A stretch of DNA of 64,000 nucleotides, from contig JAHBVF010000011.1 of the NCBI GenBank assembly GCA_019637685.1, forward strand, positions 62,001 through 126,000, given 5' to 3'. The DNA comes from Caldilineaceae bacterium (lineage in GTDB: Bacteria; Chloroflexota; Anaerolineae; Caldilineales; Caldilineaceae). This document shows positions 15,798 to 23,115 of this stretch, in pieces. The translations under genes and the position numbers were made by a program. Below the pieces are notes generated by a model. It searched no databases. It was not told the origin of the DNA and saw only the letters and a list, made by a program, of their open reading frames with translations. Within the stretch, counting starts at the first letter, position 1. Each line of letters opens with the position of its first letter.

Positions 15798-16240
15798 TGT
15801 ATCTGTGTGGGCTGTCGCTACGAAGTCGGTGATCTTTTTGTGAACATACCGTAAAATAAGTTTTTGGCGATTTTGCAGAGTCAGGCCCATCTCACTGGCG
15901 CGTTTGTTGGCTGTCGCCAGTACATTCGCAAGTGTTACTGCATTCATTTGGAGCAATCCATTACGCCGCCTGTTTTTTGGCCGCGATCCGTTGCCGGAGC
16001 CGGGCGACGACATCCGGTGTCAGCCCTGGCTCTGGCTCCACTTCTTCCCGCTCAGCCAGGTGGCTTCGATTTCCGCAAAGGTGGCTGTGCCCAGGGAGCT
16101 GAGCAGGACGGTGTAGGCAGCCCGCTGTTCAGCCACGGCCTGCTCAGAGACGGGTTGGACTGTATTTGCCGATTGTCGGCTTGAGTTTCCTCCATCCTTT
16201 CTCATTTCCGACACCCCCTCCGCGTCCCTCCGCAACCGTC
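15798..16240 (-). pseudogene. Possible decayed small genes upstream of hsdM
   Basis: On the minus strand one stretch (about 15947 down to 15800) reads MNAVTLANVLATANKRASEM and continues without its own stop into the hairpin and hsdM. Another (16180-16020) reads VSEQAVAEQRAAYTVLLSSL...; the adjoining frame continues plausibly as REEVEPEPGLTPDVVARLRQ and then stops. That would fit a short protein broken by a frameshift near 16040. I recognise no family, and this may be non-coding. Confidence 0.25.
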
Positions 16241-16791
16241 CATGTAATCTGTGTGTCCATTATACCCACTCGCCCCCAAAAACAACAGAGCGGGCGAACC
16301 CAACCCCAGGATCGCTCGCCCCACAAGGAGGAATGCGGCAGTAATGTGTGAAGTGATAGGTGCTGCGTGCTGCATGAGAGCAGACGACCACACCTCACGC
16401 AGCACGCAGTACGCAGCACTTTTTACGCAGCAAATCTCCGTTACCGGGCCGCTTCCCACTATCAGGTTTCGTCGTTCTGTGTCCTTCTCCCCTTGCGTTA
16501 TGAAGTCAGTGTAGATGCCCGATTAGGCACAACCAGCAATGAAAAGCGGACGCAGATTCACGCGGAAACAACTGATCTGCATAGATTTTATCCGTGTTTA
16601 TCAGCGTTCATCAGTGGCTATTTTTAGGTTAGTTTCATCATCGCACGGATCCCTACAGTTGTATCCAGAAAGGCTGGCATCGTCTCCATCCGACTGCCAG
16701 TGGGACGATAGTCGGATGGACGGTTTGCCTCTCGCATCCGATTTTAGGATAATGGAGGAACTGTGGCAACCGAGCGGAAGGCAACTTTGCG
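16241..16791. repeat. Long intergenic region with dispersed repeats
   Basis: I see no convincing gene in these 550 bp. GTGCTGCGTGCTG near 16359 pairs imperfectly with the ACGCAGCACGCAGTACGCAG words near 16396-16416. A TGCCCGATTAGGCACAACC motif with CAATGAAAAG (about 16516-16544) and TTTATCAGCGTTCATC (about 16596) are copies of repeats also present near 271-375 and 12601. A further small inverted pair, CATCGTCTCCATCCGACTG / CAGTGGGACGATAGTCGGATG, lies near 16678-16720. Confidence 0.45.
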
Positions 16792-17307
16792 ATGAACTGT
16801 GAAAACTGTGGCGCGCCCATGCGTCTTGTACGGGACCGAGACTATTGGGTGTGTGACTATTGCACCACCTTTCATTTCCCCCAGGAGAACCAGGAAGGGG
16901 TGCGGGTATTGGGCGAGTCCAGCCATTTGGACTGCCCGGCCTGTCAGACGCGGCTGGTGTCGGCTGCCATCAGCCAATTGCCCGTTCTCTATTGCCCCAA
17001 ATGCAAAGGATTGCTGGCGACACCGGAAAATTTCCGGCGCATTGTAGACCTGCGCCGCCACACTTCTCAGAAGACACCCCACGTCCTGCGCCCGCTGGAA
17101 AAAACCGAGCTGGCCCGGCGTCTCCGTTGCTCCAACTGCCACGGCCAAATGGACGTTCACCCCTACTACGGGCCGGGCAACGCGGTCATTGATTCCTGCG
17201 GTACGTGTGCGCTCATCTGGCTGGATCACGGCGAACTGACTGTGATTGTCACCGCGCCGGAGCGGGAAATACGAAGCGGGGGCTGGACGAGCCAGAGACG
17301 CCGCTAG
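16792..17307 (+). CDS. Zinc-ribbon protein (zf-TFIIB-like)
   Basis: The 171-residue soluble protein has three Cys4-type zinc ribbons. CENCG...CDYC lies at about residues 3-24, CPACQ...CPKCKG at about 48-70, and CSNCHG...CGTCALIWLDHGEL at about 112-146. The last, with 'CGTC.LIWLD.GEL', is the hallmark of the zf-TFIIB family of small zinc proteins of unknown function. The bulk of each ribbon is intact. It is followed about 95 bases later by a GNAT gene on the same strand. The role is not known; nucleic-acid or protein binding is a generic expectation. Confidence 0.8.
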   Translation: MNCENCGAPMRLVRDRDYWVCDYCTTFHFPQENQEGVRVLGESSHLDCPACQTRLVSAAISQLPVLYCPKCKGLLATPENFRRIVDLRRHTSQKTPHVLRPLEKTELARRLRCSNCHGQMDVHPYYGPGNAVIDSCGTCALIWLDHGELTVIVTAPEREIRSGGWTSQRRR

Positions 17308-17402
17308 ACCCGAAGCGGGAAAACCTGAAATCCGTGAGCGCTGCTCAATCTCACCTCATCCCGTTGCCGGCTGCAGGCAGCGCGCAGAAAGCACAACCGG
17401 CC

Positions 17403-17942
17403 ATGACCCCTATCATTCACAGCGAGCGTCTGGACCTGATTTTGATGACGCCGAACTTCTTTGCGGCCTGTCTGCGCCACGACAGCGCCGAAGCCGCGCG
17501 GATTCTCGGCGTTGCCCCCCACCCCGAACTTTTCCTGCGGGAGGATTTGCTGTCCCGGCGGTTGGCCCAATGCCACGAAGAGCCAGCCTACGCAGCCTGG
17601 ACACTGCGCGGGATTGTGCTGCGGGAAACCGGGGAAATGGTGGGCCACATCGGCTTTCACACCGAGCCAAACCCGGACTATCTGGCCGAACTCGCGCCGA
17701 ACGCACTGGAGTTTGGTTATACGATCTACACGGATTTCCGTCGTCGGGGCTACGCCGAGGAGGCGTGCCGGGCGCTGATGGACTGGGCCGCGGGCCAGCC
17801 GGGCGTGGAGCGCTTCGTCCTCTCCATCAGCCCGGAGAACGAGCCGTCTTTGAAGCTGGCCACCAAACTGGGCTTTGTGCGTATCAGTGAATGGATGGAT
17901 GAAGTGGATGGGGTGGAATGGGTCTTTGAGAGAGTTGTATAG
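17403..17942 (+). CDS. GNAT N-acetyltransferase (RimJ/RimL type)
   Basis: The 179-residue acetyltransferase starts 'MTPIIHSERLDLILMTP', the standard RimJ-type opening. The acetyl-CoA binding segment is in 'FRRRGYAEEACRALMDWA' (about residues 112-129), and 'SISPENEPSLKLATKLGF' (about 142-160) is the conserved beta-alpha element. It should transfer acetyl from acetyl-CoA to an amino group of a protein N-terminus or small molecule; the substrate is unknown. ATG 17403 is chosen over the longer frame from 17205, which overlaps the zinc-ribbon gene. A strong hairpin repeat immediately downstream (17945-17980) may terminate transcription. Confidence 0.88.
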   Translation: MTPIIHSERLDLILMTPNFFAACLRHDSAEAARILGVAPHPELFLREDLLSRRLAQCHEEPAYAAWTLRGIVLRETGEMVGHIGFHTEPNPDYLAELAPNALEFGYTIYTDFRRRGYAEEACRALMDWAAGQPGVERFVLSISPENEPSLKLATKLGFVRISEWMDEVDGVEWVFERVV

Positions 17943-17944
17943 TG

Positions 17945-17980
17945 CAGAAGTTCGACTTTTCCTAAAAAGTCGAACTTCTG
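17945..17980. terminator. Dispersed hairpin (copy 2), perfect 16-bp stem, between converging genes
   Basis: CAGAAGTTCGACTTTT and AAAAGTCGAACTTCTG pair perfectly around the loop CCTA. It begins three bases after the GNAT stop and ends just before the stop of the minus-strand gene at 17982, so it is well placed as a bidirectional terminator. Confidence 0.8.
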
Positions 17981-17981
17981 G

Positions 17982-18777
17982 CTAATGGGCGATACCACCG
18001 ACGATTTGTATGGACACATTGCCGGTCAGATTGCGCAGGAGTGCTTTCGCCTGCTCAGCTTCCTCCATCGCCCCGAAGTCCACCCCGTCAAAAAGCGTGC
18101 CCAACCCGCGCAGGACGACAATTTCCAGCGTCTTGTCGCTGATCTCCCCGTGGCGTATTGCGGCGCTATGGCTGCTCTCGTAGGGCAGGCGCAGCTCAGC
18201 GATTGTCCCCCAGGCCAGACTTGTGTCAATGGTGAAGGGACTGCTCTCCCCATCCGGGCTGGTGACAGTGCCACTGACGGTCAAACTGCGTCCGGCCATT
18301 TCCCCTTCTGTCCCGCGTGCCACCAGATAATGCCCCCTGACAGTAGGCGGGTTCGTTCACCTGCACCGACCCCAGTTCCGTCGTTACCGGTTCGGCCACA
18401 GACTCGACGAAAATCGGCATCACCTCCGCGGGGCTGTCTGTGTCGCCGTGGCCGGCAAAGGCAGCGGGAATGGCAAGGCTTTCCCCCAGTAGATTGCCCA
18501 GCCGTTGCCAGAGCGTTTCGCTGTGTTCGTGGGCACAGGCCAGCAGTTCCGCGCTGTAGAAGACCACCGCGCCGCTCTCCACCTGCACCCGATAGCCCAG
18601 ATTGTTCGTGACTTCCCAGCCGGGGCCGGGGGTGTCGATGGCGTTGCCCCAATCCCAGGCTGCGGTGTAGCGGATGCTGCCCGATTGTGCCTGGGCGGGG
18701 ATGCCGATCAGCAGTAGGCCGATAACTGGCAGGCCAGCGAGGAACAGCAGCAGGCGGCGATAGGAAAGGGGTGGCAT
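17982..18777 (-). pseudogene. Secreted protein with a single frameshift
   Basis: The frame from ATG 18777 (MPPLSYRRLLLF, signal peptide cut after AQA near residue 30; GGAG upstream) runs to about 18330, then continues in another frame to the stop at 17982. The switch falls in a run of five G on the coding strand, at 'YCQG'. Removing one G gives YCQG-HYLVARGTEGEMAG, a smooth continuation. The joined protein would have about 264 residues, exported, with no recognised family. The break is either a real mutation, a programmed slip or a sequencing error in the homopolymer. It lies downstream of, and on the same strand as, the YHYH gene. Confidence 0.65.
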
Positions 18778-18895
18778 TGCATTCTCCTGGGGATTGTATA
18801 CACGGATGAAAGAGGACACGGATACGATTTCACGCAGTGCGTGGTGCGTGTACCAGTACCGCAATCAGTTCACCCACCACACACTACGCAATACT

Positions 18896-20029
18896 CTACG
18901 GTCGTCCACCGCCCGGGCGGGGCAGACGTGGCCCACCAGTCGGCGCGCCGACCGGTGGGCTGCCAGCGCGCCGGTCGGCGACGGGTGCGCCGTTTGTCTG
19001 TGTGGCCGCGTTCACCCCTGCGTTCACCCCTGCGTTCACCCCTGCACCCGTCCCTGCGTCCGTCCCAGTGTTCGGTCCGGGAGGGCCACCGGGGCCGCCG
19101 CCGGGTTCACCGCCCGCGGCTTGGGTGGCATTGCCGTGATAGCAGGCCAGGAAGTAGGGGAAACTGTCTGTGGCGAAGTAGGCGTAGCTGCCGTCGGCCA
19201 GGGTTGTGCCGTTGCAGCGGTCCAGATCGCCCGAACCGGCCACATACTCGTGGGCGTCCCAGGCGGCTGTGACATTACTGATGCGCTGCCAACTGCTCTG
19301 GACCTCTTTGACTGCGGTGCAGGCGTTGTCCTCACAGACATACGGGGCCAGAATCGGGTAGCCGTCCAGGGCGTAGGCCACGACGAGGGAGGTATTGCCC
19401 TCGAAATCGGTGAAGAGACATTCGGGGCGGGCGTGGAAATGATAGTCCCCACTCGGCCCGGTGTGCCCGTTGCAGAAGTCGAGAATCTGGTCCAGATAGG
19501 GGTCGCCGTAGCCCAGATTGCCCCCTTCGTTGGGACCGTAGATGGGCATCCCATTGACAGCGATGGCGACGACACCCAGCAGGGGAATCTGATCCGGCGT
19601 TTCATCGACGGTTGGGTTCAGGGGGATTTCCCAGCTATAGTCCTGGGCCTGCAATTGATTGGGCGTCAGTTGCACAAACTCAAAGCTGGGAATGCCGTTG
19701 GATTCGATTACGACTGTGTTTTCTGTGCAGTGGACGTTGAGGTAAGGATCGGGCCAGGCCGAATTGGCCGGATTGGCGCTGACAGGAAGGAAGTCCGCGG
19801 TGGGGCATTCGGCGTCGTCCCCAACGCTCTGGGCGGCTGGTGTCGGGGTAGCGGTGTTGACGGGAATGGCGGTCGGCGGAACGGTAGCAACTTGCGCAGC
19901 ACCGCTGCCACTCCCACTGTTTACCAGCGGCACATAAATCTCGTCGGCCAGGGCCTGGCCCAGTCCAATGCCAGCCAATAACAGGCCCAGACCAATCAGG
20001 ACAAGGAAAACTCTATTGTGCATCTTCAT
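18896..20029 (-). CDS. Secreted YHYH-domain protein
   Basis: The 377-residue product has a signal peptide (about residues 1-29, ALA cut region), a Thr/Pro/Ala linker (about 45-70) and a YHYH-type domain (PF14240) at about 85-310. The motif itself is seen as GDYHFHARPECLF near residue 195, and 'GMPIYGP' and 'DGYPILAPY' are typical conserved strands. Five or more cysteines suggest disulfides. The function of the family is not established. The C-terminus (about 310-377) is low-complexity Gly/Pro/Asn/Ala, including a triple GVNA repeat encoded by a 12-bp tandem repeat (about 19009-19044). The codon pattern of that tail suggests a recent extension. Confidence 0.82.
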   Translation of the reverse strand: MKMHNRVFLVLIGLGLLLAGIGLGQALADEIYVPLVNSGSGSGAAQVATVPPTAIPVNTATPTPAAQSVGDDAECPTADFLPVSANPANSAWPDPYLNVHCTENTVVIESNGIPSFEFVQLTPNQLQAQDYSWEIPLNPTVDETPDQIPLLGVVAIAVNGMPIYGPNEGGNLGYGDPYLDQILDFCNGHTGPSGDYHFHARPECLFTDFEGNTSLVVAYALDGYPILAPYVCEDNACTAVKEVQSSWQRISNVTAAWDAHEYVAGSGDLDRCNGTTLADGSYAYFATDSFPYFLACYHGNATQAAGGEPGGGPGGPPGPNTGTDAGTGAGVNAGVNAGVNAATQTNGAPVADRRAGSPPVGAPTGGPRLPRPGGGRP

Positions 20030-20149
20030 TTCTCTGCTCCTCTGTAGCTCGTGCGGTTGCGATCTGTACCGGCAGAGGAAGCATAGAATAAAGTTGTTTA
20101 GAAAATGTGAAGATGGATTTTGAAGGATGTGAGGAGATGGACAAACCGA

Positions 20150-20230
20150 CCAGTCAACCAGTCAACCAATGAACCAATGAACCAATGAACCCATCAACAA
20201 AGCAGTTGATTGGTTCATTGGTTGACTGGG
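20150..20230. terminator. Octamer repeats and inverted repeat downstream of the dehalogenase-like gene
   Basis: Tandem GAACCAAT and AACCAGTC words (about 20150-20200) pair with ATTGGTTCATTGGTTGACTGG (to about 20229). The result is a long hairpin immediately after the stop of the minus-strand gene ending at 20232. A hairpin with related words lies at 32072-32125. The rest of 20030-20149 shows nothing recognisable. Confidence 0.6.
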
Positions 20231-20231
20231 G

Positions 20232-21476
20232 TTAGGTTACTATGCCCTGAATCAAACGCCGCAGCCGCCCCGGCAACGACTCTTTCTCTCCCGCCCACCA
20301 ACGCTTCGGCTTCAGCCGTTCACCGTAGCCCAGGCGGACGTCCAGCGCCAGCATCCACCCGCGCAGACGCGTGCCTGCCAGGCGTTGCCCCAGCCGGTGC
20401 CACCATTTGGAGTAGTCTTTGTTGTAGGGGCAGACCCGGATGCAGATGGAGCAGTCGCTGTTTTGGGCCACCCAATATTGAAAGCACCTCTCCCCGTCTA
20501 CCGTCCATTTGACGACGCCTTTAACATTGGAACGGTTGTGGCGCAGGGCCGCGGGGGGACCGTCGGGTATGGCTTTGGCCGGGCAATTTGTGGTGCAGCG
20601 GCGACAGCTTTCGCAGAATTCACGCACGCCGAAGCGGATGGGCTGGTCGTGGGCCAGGGGCATATCCGTGTAAATTTTGCCCAGCCGCACCCGCGGCCCG
20701 AACTTTTTTGTGATGAGCAGCCCCAGCCGCCCGTATTCGCCCAGCCCGGCTTTGACGGCCAGGGGAATCGCCAGGGAGGAATCGTTCATACTGGCGATGG
20801 CGTTGTAGCCCAGATTGCGGATGTATTGGGCGATGGAAAGGACGACCAGCGCGTCGTGGGAATAGCCCAGGCCCGTGGCCGCGCCGCTGAGCGCGGAGGG
20901 AACCGTGCGGATCAGGTCGTAGTCCATTGCCTGGGCGATGACAATCACATTTTGCAGTTTGCCGTCGATGGCCTGGGGCCGTTCTGTGCGGCTCATATCG
21001 CTGAATTTCATGGAATACATCCAGCGCTCGTCGTAGCCGGTGATGCCCAGCAGGTCCGCGCCGAACTCCGCGCCCACCCGTTTGATCTCGGCCGCGGCTT
21101 CCTCCGGCGTGCCCATTTCCTGGCGCACAGCCGCCACATCCCGGTAGAGGGAAAACTCGTCGGAGAAGCCCTCCCGCCGGTCCTCGCCCTCCTTCAGTTC
21201 GGTGAAAATGTCGCTGACGTGCCAAGACGCGTTGCGCAGGGCAAAGTCCTTCTGCGTAAAGCCGTCGGCATTGCGAAAACTTTTCAGCGGTTCCCGGTAG
21301 GTGGCGTAGAAAAGCTGCGCCTTTTCCGAGCGGATGCGCTCGTCCCACCAGGAGCGACGGAAGAGATCGTCCTTCTGGGGGAAGCGCTCGAAGTCCTCCT
21401 GCACGACAAAACCCGCGGCCGCGTCGTTTTGGCTCGGATCAAATTCCAGATGGATGGGGCTGCGGGTGGGTGTCAT
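20232..21476 (-). CDS. Reductive-dehalogenase-like corrinoid/iron-sulfur protein, no Tat signal
   Basis: The 414-residue product resembles RdhA across the catalytic core: 'ADLLGITGYDERWMYS' near residue 145, 'GYSHDALVVLSIAQYIRNLG' near 215, and 'AGLGEYGRLGLLITKKFGPRVR' near 258. It carries two ferredoxin-type clusters, CESCRRCTTNCP and CX10CX2CX3CP ('CSICIRVCPYNK'). In RdhA these domains bind a corrinoid and two 4Fe-4S clusters and remove halogens from organohalides. Unlike respiratory RdhA there is no RR signal peptide and no neighbouring RdhB anchor; unlike cytosolic NpRdhA/BhbA there is no fused reductase domain. QueG-type epoxyqueuosine reductase is a less likely alternative. ATG 21476 is chosen; an upstream start at 21548 is possible. 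Confidence 0.8.
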   Translation of the reverse strand: MTPTRSPIHLEFDPSQNDAAAGFVVQEDFERFPQKDDLFRRSWWDERIRSEKAQLFYATYREPLKSFRNADGFTQKDFALRNASWHVSDIFTELKEGEDRREGFSDEFSLYRDVAAVRQEMGTPEEAAAEIKRVGAEFGADLLGITGYDERWMYSMKFSDMSRTERPQAIDGKLQNVIVIAQAMDYDLIRTVPSALSGAATGLGYSHDALVVLSIAQYIRNLGYNAIASMNDSSLAIPLAVKAGLGEYGRLGLLITKKFGPRVRLGKIYTDMPLAHDQPIRFGVREFCESCRRCTTNCPAKAIPDGPPAALRHNRSNVKGVVKWTVDGERCFQYWVAQNSDCSICIRVCPYNKDYSKWWHRLGQRLAGTRLRGWMLALDVRLGYGERLKPKRWWAGEKESLPGRLRRLIQGIVT

Positions 21477-21816
21477 TGGATTGGCTTTCGATAGAAATGG
21501 AACGCGAAGTGTAATACGGATGATAGCCGGAGGCGGGCAGACTGTCAACGCGTGGACAGACCTGCCCCGTTTCGGAAAACCGGGCAGGTCTTTGCGTGCG
21601 TCTCGTCAGTTTTGCCCTTCGCTTTCTCCGCTGGTATTCTCGTAGAGCCACGGATTGAAATCCGCTCTGAAAATTGAAATCGGCTTCAGCCGATCGGTGG
21701 TCGAATTGGCTCAGCCGGCTTGGGCCGGACTGCGCTTTCAGGCGGCAATGGATTGCCGGGCCATATCCCAGAAATGCTTCAGAAATACCTCAGAAATACC
21801 TCAGAAAGAGCTACTG
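21477..21816. repeat. Divergent intergenic region with small hairpins
   Basis: There is no gene. AGACCTGCCC (21558-21567) pairs with GGGCAGGTCT (21582-21591). Further on is a series of mini-palindromes: ATCGGCT/AGCCGAT near 21683, AGCCGGC near 21714 and GGCAAT/ATTGCC near 21741. A tandem CAGAAATACCT repeat, about 11-bp unit and three copies, lies near 21769-21806 just before the glycosylase start. Promoters for both flanking genes must lie here but were not identified. Confidence 0.45.
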
Positions 21817-23070
21817 ATGGAACCAATTGTTGTCACACTGGAAGAAGCGCGGCGGCTGGCTGTGCAGGCCCAACGGCTGGCTGGCCCCCTGCCCCCGGCC
21901 ACGGCAGAGGGGGTGATGGACATTTTCCGCGCCCTCAACTGCATTCAGATCGACCCTATCCGCGCGGTGGAACGTACCCAATTGCTGGTGCTGTGGAGCC
22001 GGTTGGGGGCCTTCGATCCGGCCCTGCTGGATCGCTTGCAGCAGGAAGATCGCACGATTTTTGAGGCGTGGGCGCACTGTGCTTCGTATGTGCTGACCGA
22101 AGATTACCCCCTCTTTGCCCATCACATGACCGACGAACGCACCGGCGGCGGGGTCTGGGGCGAACGTGTCCGCACGTGGATGGAGGCCAACGCGTCCCTG
22201 CGCCAGCACATTCTGGAGCGGCTGGACGCGGATGGCCCGCTGGCAACCTCCGAATTTGAGGACATCGCGGCGGTTCCCTGGGAATCTACCGGCTGGAATG
22301 CGGGGCGCAATGTGACCCGGATGCTGGACTTTCTCTACGACGGCGGCACAATTCTCTCCGTCGGGCGCAAGGGCAACAACAAATATTGGCATCTGGCCGA
22401 ACGCTGGCTGCCGGTGTGGGTGGACAAAAGCGAGTGGGCGGAGGCGGATGCCGTACGCCGGACCGCGGCCAAATCCCTGCGTGCCCTGGGCATTGCCACG
22501 GCCAAGCAGATCAAAAACCACTTCATCCGCAGCCGCTATCCCGGCCTGAACGAGCGGCTGGCGGAGCTGGTGGAAAATGGCACGGCCCTGCCCGCGCGGA
22601 TTGTGGGCGCGGATGGGGAACCGTGGCCTGGCGAGTGGCTCCTCCACCGGGAGAGTCTGTCCGCGCTGGAATCCATGCGCGGCGGGGCGTGGCAGCCGCG
22701 TACAGTCCTGCTTTCGCCCTTCGACAATCTGATCTGTGACCGGGAACGCACGGAGCAGTTGTGGGGTTTCACCTATCGCATCGAAATTTATGTGCCCGTG
22801 GCCAAACGGCAGTACGGCTATTACGTCCTGCCCATCCTGCACGGCGAGCGTTTCATCGGGCGTATGGATTCCAAACTGGATCGCAAGAAGGGGGTCTATG
22901 CAATCAACGCGCTCTACCCGGAAAATGAGGCGGATGTGACACCGGAAACCGCCCAGGCCATTGCAGAGAACGTGGGCGATCTGGCCCGGTGGATCGGTGC
23001 AAAGTCGGTTGTGCTGGGGGAGAATATCCCGCCCCTTTGGCGCTCGGCTTTGGCGAACAGTGTCGCTTAG
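21817..23070 (+). CDS. YcaQ/AlkX-type DNA glycosylase (winged-helix, HTH_42 family)
   Basis: The 417-residue protein is of the AlkZ-like family (formerly DUF1006), glycosylases that unhook interstrand crosslinks or remove bulky alkylated bases. The catalytic signature is QID at residues 44-46 (in 'ALNCIQIDPIRAVERTQ'), the QxD form typical of YcaQ/AlkX rather than the QxQ form of AlkZ. Three winged-helix domains are expected. The C-terminal 'LLSPFDNLICDRERTEQLWGF' and 'YVLPILHGERFIGRMDSKLDRK' (in part) are standard. ATG 21817 (MEPIVV) is chosen over the longer frame from 21655, which has no family match. It stands alone 45 bases ahead of a transporter gene. Confidence 0.9.
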   Translation: MEPIVVTLEEARRLAVQAQRLAGPLPPATAEGVMDIFRALNCIQIDPIRAVERTQLLVLWSRLGAFDPALLDRLQQEDRTIFEAWAHCASYVLTEDYPLFAHHMTDERTGGGVWGERVRTWMEANASLRQHILERLDADGPLATSEFEDIAAVPWESTGWNAGRNVTRMLDFLYDGGTILSVGRKGNNKYWHLAERWLPVWVDKSEWAEADAVRRTAAKSLRALGIATAKQIKNHFIRSRYPGLNERLAELVENGTALPARIVGADGEPWPGEWLLHRESLSALESMRGGAWQPRTVLLSPFDNLICDRERTEQLWGFTYRIEIYVPVAKRQYGYYVLPILHGERFIGRMDSKLDRKKGVYAINALYPENEADVTPETAQAIAENVGDLARWIGAKSVVLGENIPPLWRSALANSVA

Positions 23071-23115
23071 CTCCCATCGGCAGGTGAGCAGCCTGCCCCA
23101 TCGCGAGAATCTTCT

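Noticed and set aside
14337..15854. 505-codon open frame on the plus strand
   Set aside because: It is antisense to hsdM. The motifs of HsdM on the other strand are decisive.
15741..16013. N-terminal extension of HsdM
   Set aside because: It passes through the dispersed hairpin and lacks HsdM similarity; ATG 15740 has a proper ribosome site.
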